Below, in pieces: positions 9,653 to 16,698 of a DNA stretch of 64,000 nt (its first letter is position 1; every line of letters begins with the position of its first letter). The stretch is taken from positions 310,001 through 374,000 of the forward strand of contig SCUB01000010.1 in the NCBI GenBank assembly GCA_004297465.1, read 5' to 3'. A program made the position numbers and the translations under genes. The notes beneath the pieces are model-generated. The model worked only from the letters and a program-made list of their open reading frames with translations. It was not told where the DNA came from and ran no database searches. This DNA comes from Xanthobacteraceae bacterium. GTDB lineage: Bacteria; Pseudomonadota; Alphaproteobacteria; Rhizobiales; Xanthobacteraceae.

Positions 9653-10573
9653 TCATTGGGCCGTCTCCGGCGCAGGTGCATTATCTGCTTCGTCACGCAA
9701 TGCTGCGAGAAAGACATCGTCGAGGACGATTGCGTTGGTGGGATGCGGAACGCTATTCGTCGAACGAATCGAGCGAATTCCTGCGCCGACGATCTCGCCG
9801 GTCAAGTCGGGCGGGAACAGGGCATGGGTGATGACCACGTCTATCGAGACGGCACCGGCTGCGACAAGCGCCTCGGCGCAAGCCTTCAGGGTGCCTCCGG
9901 ATGAAACCATGTCGTCCACCAACAACACCGGGCGGCCCCTGATCTGCTTCGCGGGGCCGAGCTCGATTTTGACAGACCGATCGCCGCGGCGAACTTTCTG
10001 CGCGACGCAGTGAGCAAGGTTCAATCGGCCAGCCAGATCCGCCACCCACGGCTTCGACTCCGCGTCTGGACCAACGATAACGGTGTCGGGGTCAATGCCG
10101 CTTGAGCGAAGCGTCTCGGCAATCGCGGGCATGGCCGACAGGTCGTCCGCCTTGATGCCGGGAAAGACCGTTTCAATTCTCTCGGTGCGATGCAAGTGGG
10201 CATCCACCGTGATGACCCGGTCCACGATCGCGGCCAGAAGTTTCCCGACGACCTTTTGGCTGATTGCCTCGCCCTGCTGGAACGCGGCGTCCTGGCGCAT
10301 GTAACAAAGGTATGGGGCCAATAACACGATCCGTTCCGCGCCGCCGCGCCGTAACGCCTCCGCGGCGAATGAAAGCGCAATCAGCTTTTCATTGGGCTGG
10401 TCTAACGAAGCATAGATAATCGTGGTTGATGCGGGCGCCCCGACGGTCACACGCAATTCCCCGTCAGGAAAGCGGTGCAGTTCAATCTCGTGCAGGGAAA
10501 TCCCAAGCCTGGCGGCGAGGCGCCTTGCATCGCGGGCCGATGACGGGAGGCATTGAATGGCGATCCTGGTCAT
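9653..10573 (-). CDS. Ribose-phosphate pyrophosphokinase-like protein (PRPP synthetase paralogue)
   Basis: A 306-residue protein with the double phosphoribosyltransferase fold of PRPP synthetases, which make PRPP from ribose 5-phosphate and ATP. Visible features are RFPDGELRV near the N-terminus, the ATP-site motif YMRQDAAFQQGEAIS, VDAHLHR, GPDAESKPWV, the flexible-loop-like KVRRGDRSV, and the PRPP-binding loop VLLVDDMVSSGGTLKA. The divergence from typical bacterial Prs and the lack of translation-gene neighbours suggest a second, specialised copy. Similar genes in relatives occur near nucleotide-phosphorylase genes, but none is seen here. It lies in the accessory stretch between the sulfotransferase and a VOC protein. 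Confidence 0.8.
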   Translation of the reverse strand: MTRIAIQCLPSSARDARRLAARLGISLHEIELHRFPDGELRVTVGAPASTTIIYASLDQPNEKLIALSFAAEALRRGGAERIVLLAPYLCYMRQDAAFQQGEAISQKVVGKLLAAIVDRVITVDAHLHRTERIETVFPGIKADDLSAMPAIAETLRSSGIDPDTVIVGPDAESKPWVADLAGRLNLAHCVAQKVRRGDRSVKIELGPAKQIRGRPVLLVDDMVSSGGTLKACAEALVAAGAVSIDVVITHALFPPDLTGEIVGAGIRSIRSTNSVPHPTNAIVLDDVFLAALRDEADNAPAPETAQ

Positions 10574-10734
10574 GACGCCGCCAGGCTTCCGTTAGTCATT
10601 GTGTCGGTAGCGGTCATGCGGCGGCCGTCCGTTGGAGGCAATGGTGAAGGATACCAGTCTTTAGGCGGCAGCGATTGGCCCAAATCATTCCCGTCACCCC
10701 ACCCCGGCCGTTGCTCTCTCTCGGTCTAGAGCCA

Positions 10735-11214
10735 TCAGCCGCGCCGAGCCGCCTCGATCGCGGCAACGTCGATTTTCTTCATATCCATCATCGCATTAAA
10801 CGCGCGTTTTGCTTCCTCGCCGCCGGCAGCCATCGCCTCGGTCAGCACGCGCGGCGTGATTTGCCAGGAGACGCCCCATTTGTCCTTGCACCAGCCGCAC
10901 GCACTTTCCTGGCCGCCATTACCGACGATGGCGTTCCAGTAGCGGTCGGTCTCTTGCTGATCGTCAGTGGCGATCTGGAACGAGAAGGCTTCGTTATGTC
11001 TGAACGCGGGCCCGCCATTGAGGCCGAGACAGGGAATGCCGGCGACTGTGAATTCGACCGTCAGAACATCGCCCGCCTTGCCGGATGGGTAGTCGCTGGG
11101 AGCACGGTGGACGGCGCTCACCGTGCTGTTCGGAAAAGTCGCGGCGTAGAAGCGGGCTGCTGCTTCGGCGTCCTTGTCGTACCACAGGCAGATCGTGTTC
11201 TTGGCTATTGCCAT
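10735..11214 (-). CDS. VOC family protein (PhnB/YjdN-like)
   Basis: A 159-residue protein of the glyoxalase/bleomycin-resistance (VOC) superfamily, PhnB-like branch (also annotated 3-demethylubiquinone methyltransferase-like). It begins MAIAKNTICLWYDKDAEAAA, has FYAATFPNSTV and the conserved FSFQIATDDQQETDRYWNAI, and ends in the family-typical WGVSWQITPRVL and MMDMKKIDVAAIEAA. The open frame runs upstream to 11487, but the ATG at 11214 is preferred: it has a GAGGA ribosome-binding site and gives the normal family length. The role is unknown; members are usually small-molecule binding or modifying enzymes. It stands alone, with a gene remnant upstream. Confidence 0.8.
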   Translation of the reverse strand: MAIAKNTICLWYDKDAEAAARFYAATFPNSTVSAVHRAPSDYPSGKAGDVLTVEFTVAGIPCLGLNGGPAFRHNEAFSFQIATDDQQETDRYWNAIVGNGGQESACGWCKDKWGVSWQITPRVLTEAMAAGGEEAKRAFNAMMDMKKIDVAAIEAARRG

Positions 11215-11487
11215 TGCTTGTCCTCTCGCTTCCTGAAACCAATTCCGGCCCGGTTTCCCATGCACTCGACGGTACACCACGAACTTAGAATGCGCTCGCG
11301 TCATAAGTGTTCCCACCTGCAACGCCTGAAAGATCATAGTGGTATCAAGGCTGCAACTTTTAAGACCAAATGCGGGCAGTGACTCAGTCAGGGCGACGGT
11401 CCAGCCCATCGCCATCAACGCGGAGAGGTCGCTTCTCGTTGAGGAACCGGCGGGCGGCGATCCACCCGCCGGAGTCTCGTCGACCAA

Positions 11488-11739
11488 CTAGGCCGCAGCG
11501 CCTTTCACCCACTGCGGCGTTGCCGAGCGGAACTCGGAAGGGCCGGCGAGCAGAGCGGCCGTTTCCCGCTCGTAGTCGGCGAACCATGGCTGCTTCACGA
11601 AGTCCTGGCCACTGGCCTGATCGGCGCCAAGCTGAAACACGACGATCGTATCGGGATCGTTGTCATCGTAGCAGTAGCAATAGGCGAGCTGGCCGTTAGG
11701 TTCGCCGAAGCTACTACGACTGATTGCAGATTGGTCCAC
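11488..11739 (-). pseudogene. C-terminal remnant of a small monooxygenase-like protein
   Basis: About 70 codons with protein-like character (QLAYCYCYDDNDPDTIVVFQ, then FVKQPWFADYERETAALL and SATPQWVKG) end at the TAG at 11488. The composition resembles the C-terminal half of dimeric ferredoxin-fold proteins of the antibiotic-biosynthesis-monooxygenase type. Upstream the frame runs into the region antisense to the divergent DHFR-like gene and loses that character. The only nearby start is a GTG at 11739 with no good ribosome-binding site, so the 5' half is probably missing. It could instead be a short intact gene of unknown function. The 273 bases between this remnant and the VOC gene hold nothing recognisable. 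Confidence 0.4.
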
Positions 11740-11857
11740 TCTAATACCATCGACCTCGCGCCGCGCTGGGATCGCATCGCTCGCCAAGACGTTAATGTCG
11801 AGCGATGTCGGATCGGTAGCGGGCCGTCGTCCTCGGACCAGACAAGGAGAGTGACCC

Positions 11858-12550
11858 ATGCGGAAGATTATCGTCGGCGCGTTCGTTTCGATGGATGGGG
11901 TGATGCAGGCCCCGGGCGGGCCAGAGGAAGACCCCACCGGCGGCTTCAAGTATGGCGGCTGGGTCGCCCCGATCGCGGACGTGGACCCAGTCTTCGGCGA
12001 GGAAGTCGGCAAGCTGTTCGACCAGCCCTTCGACCTCCTGCTCGGCCGGCGTACCTATGACATCTTCGCGGCGCACTGGCCCCATGCCGAAGGCGGGCCC
12101 TACGACGACATTGCCAGGACCTTCAACCGGATTACGAAGTACGTGGCGACCCGCAAAGGCGAGGACCTCACCTGGAAAGGCTCAGTTGCGCTGCGCGATG
12201 CCGCCAAGGATGTCGCGAAACTGAAACAAGAAGACGGCCCGGCTCTCGTTACGCAAGGCAGCACCGAGGTTGTACATGCTCTGCTCGCCGCTGGCCTCGT
12301 CGACGAGATCCGCCTGTTCACCTTCCCGATCCTGCTGGGGAAGGGAAAGTGCCTGTTCGCCAAAAATAGCGAGCCCGGCGCCTTCAAACTCACGCACAGC
12401 GTCGTCTCACCAGCCGGGCTGATCCACGCGATTTACGTGCGCGATGGAGAGGTGAAGACCGCCACTATCGGCGGCGCGGAAGAGCCCTCGCCTGCCGAAC
12501 TTGCGCGGCGCGAGAAGCTAAAGCGCGAAGGCTTACCAGGCCGCCGATGA
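11858..12550 (+). CDS. Dihydrofolate reductase family protein (RibD C-terminal fold)
   Basis: A 230-residue protein of the RibD_C/DHFR-like family, stand-alone reductases of unknown physiological substrate. The N-terminus MRKIIVGAFVSMDGVMQAPG is the family hallmark. LLLGRRTYDIFAAHWP forms the NADPH-site helix, and LVTQGSTEVVHALL with LVDEIRLFTFPILLGKGKCLF complete the fold. The C-terminal 30 residues (AEEPSPAELARREKLKREG) are a charged tail. AAGGAGA lies upstream of the ATG. It is divergent from the monooxygenase-like remnant. Such proteins are common in accessory regions; no pathway can be named from context. Confidence 0.85.
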   Translation: MRKIIVGAFVSMDGVMQAPGGPEEDPTGGFKYGGWVAPIADVDPVFGEEVGKLFDQPFDLLLGRRTYDIFAAHWPHAEGGPYDDIARTFNRITKYVATRKGEDLTWKGSVALRDAAKDVAKLKQEDGPALVTQGSTEVVHALLAAGLVDEIRLFTFPILLGKGKCLFAKNSEPGAFKLTHSVVSPAGLIHAIYVRDGEVKTATIGGAEEPSPAELARREKLKREGLPGRR

Positions 12551-12862
12551 GAGATGCGCGCGCTCTTGCGAGCGCAATACGCCACCAAACACCGTCCGAC
12601 GGCGACAAAGTTGGTCCATTTCTGAACTGGCGCAGCGATCGGGGGAAATCGTGGATCCGGCGGAGTTTGGCGCACCCATGAGGATAAATCCGGGCACCGC
12701 TATGTCATCGTAATTCCCACAGATCTTTGACGCAGATCTTCGGATCCACGTTTCGAGATGATAGGTAGGCAGGTCGACTTGAACCTGCCAAAATACTTGA
12801 CTGAACAAGTCAGGGCTCTGGCCGAAAGGTGTTCGGCGGGCGAGCGATGGAGAGGGGCGGCG
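12551..12862. other. Intergenic stretch before the methyltransferase, no recognised element
   Basis: These 312 bases between the DHFR-like gene and the chosen methyltransferase start contain an open frame continuous with the methyltransferase from 12758, but its translation lacks family character. AGATCTT occurs twice within 20 bases near 12720-12740. No transposase fragment or RNA could be identified, although the mixed composition suggests leftover DNA from rearrangement. Confidence 0.35.
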
Positions 12863-13681
12863 ATGGTTGATGCTGTGGAAAGCCACTATCGCGGCGGCGG
12901 CGACCTGTCCAATGTGATCGCCGAGAACCTGCGCAAGGCCGGCAAGGATATGGACAGGCTTACCACGGCCGACTTCGTGACTGTCGACGAGTTCCACATC
13001 CGTGGTCGCAAGGCTACACTTGAACTGGCAGGATACTTGAATCTCGACGCTTCGTCCGATGTGCTCGATATCAGCAGCGGGCTCGGAGGGCCGGCGCGGA
13101 CGCTGGCCGAAACCTTTGGCTGCCATGTGACGGGTATCGACCTGACGCAGGCGTTCTGCGATGCCGCGACGACACTCAGCGGTTGGGTTGGCCTCTCGGA
13201 CCGTGTCGACTTCCGACAGGGTGACGCGACCAGCCTTCCGTTTGACGATAACGTGTTCGACGCGGCAATAACCATGCATGTGGCCATGAACATCGCTGCC
13301 AAAGACAGGATGTATGCGGAAGCAAGGCGCGTATTGAAGCCGGGCAGCCGCTTCGTTGCCTATGATGTGCTTCAGGGCGAAGGTGGCGACGTGATCTATC
13401 CGGTGCCCTGGGCGCGGGAGCGCTCCATCAGCCATCTGGCTACGCCCGATGCCATGACATCGCTCCTGTCCAATGCAGGTTTCAGAATCGAGAAGATGGA
13501 GGACTCGACGGAGGCGAGCCAGCGCTGGTTCGAGGAGATGGCCGGGCGTATGGCAAGCTCAGCCCCGCCCGTGACTTTCCAGACCTTCCTCGGAAATGAC
13601 TTCGCGACGATGGCGCGCAATCAGGTGATCAATCTGCGGGAGCGCCGAATCCGTACAGTCAGCTACGTTTGCAAGGCGTAA
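12863..13681 (+). CDS. SAM-dependent class I methyltransferase
   Basis: A 272-residue Rossmann-fold methyltransferase of the Methyltransf_11 type. It has motif I VLDISSGLGGPARTLA, the acidic end of strand 2 VTGIDLTQ, and RVDFRQGDATSLPFDDNVFD, which contacts the adenine and forms motif IV. The N-terminal VESHYRGGGDLSNVIAENL and the VDEFHIRGR segment are typical of a family annotated as sarcosine/dimethylglycine or generic small-molecule methyltransferases. The frame is open from an ATG at 12758, but the ATG at 12863 has a GGAGAGG site and matches where family homology begins. The substrate is unknown. It stands alone between accessory genes and the tRNA-Arg gene. Confidence 0.8.
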   Translation: MVDAVESHYRGGGDLSNVIAENLRKAGKDMDRLTTADFVTVDEFHIRGRKATLELAGYLNLDASSDVLDISSGLGGPARTLAETFGCHVTGIDLTQAFCDAATTLSGWVGLSDRVDFRQGDATSLPFDDNVFDAAITMHVAMNIAAKDRMYAEARRVLKPGSRFVAYDVLQGEGGDVIYPVPWARERSISHLATPDAMTSLLSNAGFRIEKMEDSTEASQRWFEEMAGRMASSAPPVTFQTFLGNDFATMARNQVINLRERRIRTVSYVCKA

Positions 13682-13746
13682 ACGCGGCCCACTGCCGGTG
13701 GCCACGACGGCGAAAGTTCTCAGGTTCTTCCTCTATGGTGGAAATT

Positions 13747-13823
13747 TGGCGCGCCCGAAGAGATTCGAACTCCTGACCCCCAGATTCGTAGTCTGGTGCT
13801 CTATCCAGCTGAGCTACGGGCGC
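13747..13823 (-). tRNA. tRNA-Arg (anticodon ACG), CCA encoded
   Basis: A 77-base cloverleaf on the minus strand. The acceptor stem is GCGCCCG (from 13823) with CGGGCGC (13757-13751), the discriminator is G, and CCA is encoded at 13749-13747. The anticodon stem is CCAGA/TCTGG with loop CTACGAA, giving anticodon ACG. The T loop is GTTCGAATC and the D loop contains AGCTGGA. It reads CGT codons and, after A-to-I editing, CGC and CGA. The 3' end faces the accessory stretch, the usual side for island integration at tRNA genes, though no integrase or duplicated 3' end was found. Confidence 0.95.
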
Positions 13824-14173
13824 GCGCGGTGGCCATCAAGAATATTCCCGCTATATCAATGACTTGAAGGTCTATGACAGAGCGGCCATTTCGTGCCGGC
13901 CACATCAGCTTTGCAAGAAAGGGGTGCCCCTTCCGGAAAGCGGGCCATAGCTAACGGCAATGCTCCGCCTTGGCAAGGTCTGTTGTGGGGACAGGCGCGC
14001 GACCCGCCGGTTCCCTGGCCACAGCCCCTCGCCGAGCCTGCAAGGCGAGGTCCCGCCGCCCGCAATCATTCGTGCCGGCCCCCTCTACGCCGCCGCCCCT
14101 CGCCGCCGCTGACGCATCACGGATTCGATCTACGGGGGCATCGCAACACCAGGCCGCGCCTGGCCCCGCCGGG
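13824..14173. other. Intergenic stretch upstream of tRNA-Arg
   Basis: These 350 bases separate the 3' end of the sensor kinase gene from the tRNA-Arg gene, both on the minus strand. The tRNA promoter must lie near 13830-13880, where the sequence is AT-rich (AATATTCCCGCTATATCAA). A GC-rich imperfect stem of roughly eight pairs (CCTGGCCCC with GGGTCAGG, 14158-14178) sits at the kinase stop codon and could be a weak terminator, although no T-tract follows. Nothing else was recognised. Confidence 0.35.
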
Positions 14174-15673
14174 TCAGGCCTTGGCGCGCTCGCGCGCCGC
14201 GCGCAGCTCGACCGGACGGTCGGGAATGGCGACGCGGAACGTCGCCCCGATGGTGCCTTCCACCAGCCGGATCTCGCCGTCATGGGCGCGCACCAGCTCG
14301 GCGGCGATGGCCAGCCCGAGCCCGGTGCCGCCGGAGCGCGCCGAGCCCTGGAACGCCTCGAACAGATGCGCCCGCGCCTTGTCCGGCACGCCGGGGCCGG
14401 TGTCGGACAGTTCGATGATGGTGACGGCGCCCTCGCGCCGGCCGGTGACGCGGATCTGGCGCGGCAGCGCGTCGGTGTGGTCCAGCGCCTCCAGCGCCTG
14501 CCGGGCGTTGCGCGCCAGGTTGAGCAGGATGCGGAACAGGTGATCGGGATCGGCGTCGACCATCAGCCCGCGCTCGATGACGTTGACCCAGGTGACCTGC
14601 GGCGGCGCCGTCTCCTCGCCATGCGAAGCGATTTCGAGCTGCTCGCGCACCTCCCTGACCACGGCATCGACCGCGATCAGCCGCCGCTGCGGCGGCGCTT
14701 CCTGGGCACGGCCATACGACAGCGTCGACTGGCAATAGGCCACCGCGCGCTCCAGCGTGCGCACCAGCTTGGGGGCAAATCGCTGCACCCGGGCGTCCGA
14801 CACGCCGGCGAGCTGATCCGAGATCAGTTGCGCCGAGGCCAGCAGATTGCGCAAATCGTGGTTGATCTTCGACACCGCCAGGCCCAGCGCCGCCAGCCGG
14901 TTCTTCTGATGCAGCATCGAGACCAGGTCACGCTGCAAGGCGGCAAGCTCGCGCTCGGCCAGGCCCATCTCGTCGCGCCGCGCCGAGGGCGCGATGATGC
15001 GCGTCGGGCTTTCCGGATCCTCGTGGAACGCCATCAGGTTCGCGGTGATGCGCCGCATCGGCCGCACGAACAGGTAGTGCAGCGCCAGATAGACCAGCGC
15101 GGCGGTGATCGCGGAGATCACCAGCGACAGCAGCAGGATATTGGCGGAGAATCGCAGCATCGCCACGCGCAGCGGCGTCTCGTCGAGCACCACCTCGAGG
15201 AACTGCCCCCCGGCCGGCGCCGGACCGACCACGCGCATGATGCCCGGCCCGCTGGTCAAAAGCGCGAACGCCTCGCTGATCGCCTGCCACGACGTCATGG
15301 TGCGGATGTCGACATCGTGGTCGACCGCGGGCGGCATGTCGCGAGCCGCCAGCAGGCGGCGCTGGGTGCCGGTCTTCATGGCCACCGCGCGCGCGCCGAC
15401 GCTGTCGAGAATCTGCCGCGTCAGGCCCTCGGGCACCATGCCGCTCGGCGCGGCGTCGAGCACCAGGGCGGCGGTGTGCGCCGAGGCGAGGCGGTCGCGC
15501 AGCCAGTTGAGACGGAAATTGGCGATCGAGGGCACATAGATCGCGATTTCCGCGAACATGAGGAACAGCACCGTGAGCAGGAGCAGCTTGCCCGAGAGGC
15601 CGAACCGCCACCACGGCAGCTGCCGCGGCGCCGGCCGCTGGGCGGGAAGGGGAGGCCGTTCGGTCGTTGTCAC
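14174..15673 (-). CDS. Membrane sensor histidine kinase
   Basis: A 499-residue sensor kinase. A Pro-rich cytoplasmic N-terminus (1-22) precedes membrane segment 1 (about 29-49), a periplasmic sensor region (50-175) and membrane segment 2 (176-202). A HAMP-like linker follows, with VRPMRRITANLMAFHEDPES at its start. The dimerisation/phosphoacceptor helix SKINHDLRNLLASAQLISD carries His272. The HATPase_c domain has the N-box LLNLARNARQALE, the G1 motif SDTGPGVPD and the G2 motif GGTGLGLAIAAEL. No response regulator is adjacent, so the partner is elsewhere. Two-component signalling at the inner membrane is clear; the signal is unknown. Confidence 0.88.
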   Translation of the reverse strand: MTTTERPPLPAQRPAPRQLPWWRFGLSGKLLLLTVLFLMFAEIAIYVPSIANFRLNWLRDRLASAHTAALVLDAAPSGMVPEGLTRQILDSVGARAVAMKTGTQRRLLAARDMPPAVDHDVDIRTMTSWQAISEAFALLTSGPGIMRVVGPAPAGGQFLEVVLDETPLRVAMLRFSANILLLSLVISAITAALVYLALHYLFVRPMRRITANLMAFHEDPESPTRIIAPSARRDEMGLAERELAALQRDLVSMLHQKNRLAALGLAVSKINHDLRNLLASAQLISDQLAGVSDARVQRFAPKLVRTLERAVAYCQSTLSYGRAQEAPPQRRLIAVDAVVREVREQLEIASHGEETAPPQVTWVNVIERGLMVDADPDHLFRILLNLARNARQALEALDHTDALPRQIRVTGRREGAVTIIELSDTGPGVPDKARAHLFEAFQGSARSGGTGLGLAIAAELVRAHDGEIRLVEGTIGATFRVAIPDRPVELRAARERAKA

Positions 15674-16126
15674 CAGAGCATGCCGCTATTCTGCTGCCGA
15701 GTCGCCGGATGATGCTCCGCGCCCCATACGGCGGTCAACGCGATGGAGACCGTTTGGTTCCGCAAAAAACATCGATCCGGAACAGGGGGCAGAACGCCCT
15801 GACCTCCTGAAGTCCCTTACCGGCTCCGTTCGGCACCACGGCCTGGCAACCCCATCGGCCCCACCCGCGCTCCCCTGCGACAATTCCTCGCGGCCCGCCA
15901 AGCCCTTGGTGGCCTTGGGGCCCTTGGGACGCCCCGCCGCGAAACCGCCCACAACCCGGAGCCAACATTGACGAACGACCCTGTTCTCCTTATAAGCCGC
16001 TGCAACTGTTCCTGGCGGCCCGGAAGATGTGCGGGCCTGCCTGCTTTCGGGCGGCATGGCCGGGATAATCCTGTCAGATGTTACCGTGTTCAATCGCCGC
16101 ATTGACCGGCCAGCGGAGTACGACCC
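15674..16126. other. Divergent intergenic region between sensor kinase and rpmH
   Basis: This 453-base gap separates the minus-strand kinase from the plus-strand rpmH. It should carry promoters for both. The rpmH promoter is visible (see 15968-15996). The 15830-15960 part is a low-complexity, C-rich stretch without a readable gene. No dnaA gene and no cluster of DnaA boxes were seen, as is normal in this order, where rpmH is separated from the origin. Confidence 0.5.
15968..15996 (+). promoter_or_regulatory. Sigma-70 promoter of the rpmH-rnpA-yidC operon
   Basis: TTGACG (15968-15973) and TATAAG (15991-15996) are separated by exactly 17 bases, a near-consensus housekeeping promoter and the best one seen in the window. 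Transcription would begin near 16003, giving about 125 bases of leader before the rpmH GTG. The strength fits a ribosomal-protein operon. Confidence 0.7.
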
Positions 16127-16261
16127 GTGAAGCGGACCTATCAACCCAGCAAACTGGTGCGCAAGCGCCGTCACGGATTCCGCGCCCGCCTCGCGACCAA
16201 GGGTGGCCGCAAGGTTCTTTCGGCGCGGCGTGCCCGCGGACGCAAGCGCCTGAGCGCCTGA
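16127..16261 (+). CDS. rpmH: 50S ribosomal protein L34
   Basis: A 44-residue basic protein of the large ribosomal subunit, beginning (GTG start) with [20 protein letters not shown] and ending GRKRLSA, the textbook L34 sequence. A GGAG site lies nine bases upstream of the GTG. It is the first gene of the conserved rpmH-rnpA-yidC cluster and is preceded by a strong sigma-70 promoter. Length and sequence are normal for the family. Confidence 0.97.
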   Translation: MKRTYQPSKLVRKRRHGFRARLATKGGRKVLSARRARGRKRLSA

Positions 16262-16284
16262 CGCCGTTCCGGCGACTTTCCACC

Positions 16285-16695
16285 ATGGAACGAATCCGGC
16301 ATCGGGCAGACTTTCTGGCCGCTGCCGCCGCGGCGCGCGTCGGCATGGCTGCCTTCGTGGTCCAGGAAAGGCGGCGCGACGATGCCGGGCCGCCCCGTGT
16401 CGGCTTCACCGTGACGCGCAAGGTCGGCAATGCCGTCGAGCGCAACCGCATCCGCCGCCGCCTGCGCGAACTCGTTCGCCGGATCGGGCCAGATGTCATG
16501 CGCCCGCATAGCGACTACGTCATGATCGGCCGCCGTGCCGCGCTGGAGCGCGATTTCGCCGTCATGCTCGATGACCTGCGCGCCGCGCTGGCGCGCCTCG
16601 ATCGTCCGGGCCGCAACCGGACGCGCCCGTTCGCCCCGGACGCGCCGTCTTCCGATCCGCCCCCTTCCATTCCGCCCCGTGGCGATGTGAGCTGA
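16285..16695 (+). CDS. rnpA: Ribonuclease P protein component
   Basis: A 136-residue protein subunit of RNase P, which with the RNA subunit matures the 5' ends of tRNAs. The family signature VGFTVTRKVGNAVERNRIRRRLRE contains the RNR motif that binds the pre-tRNA leader region and catalytic RNA. MERIRHRADFLAAA is the typical alphaproteobacterial N-terminus, so the ATG at 16285 is chosen although the frame extends upstream through rpmH. A Pro/Arg-rich tail of about 25 residues follows the folded domain. It lies 23 bases after rpmH and three bases before yidC in one operon. Confidence 0.95.
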   Translation: MERIRHRADFLAAAAAARVGMAAFVVQERRRDDAGPPRVGFTVTRKVGNAVERNRIRRRLRELVRRIGPDVMRPHSDYVMIGRRAALERDFAVMLDDLRAALARLDRPGRNRTRPFAPDAPSSDPPPSIPPRGDVS

Positions 16696-16698
16696 CCG

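Noticed and set aside
12758-12862. Longer methyltransferase start at 12758
   Set aside because: The added 35 residues do not match the family N-terminus, while the ATG at 12863 has a GGAGAGG site.
2889-13740. Search for an att duplicate of the tRNA-Arg 3' end and for integrase or transposase genes
   Set aside because: No second copy of the GCGCGCCCGAAGAGATTCGA region and no recombinase-like translation were seen in the stretch.
13970-15712. A 580-codon plus-strand open frame over the sensor kinase
   Set aside because: Arg/His/Gln-rich antisense artefact; the minus strand encodes a complete histidine kinase.
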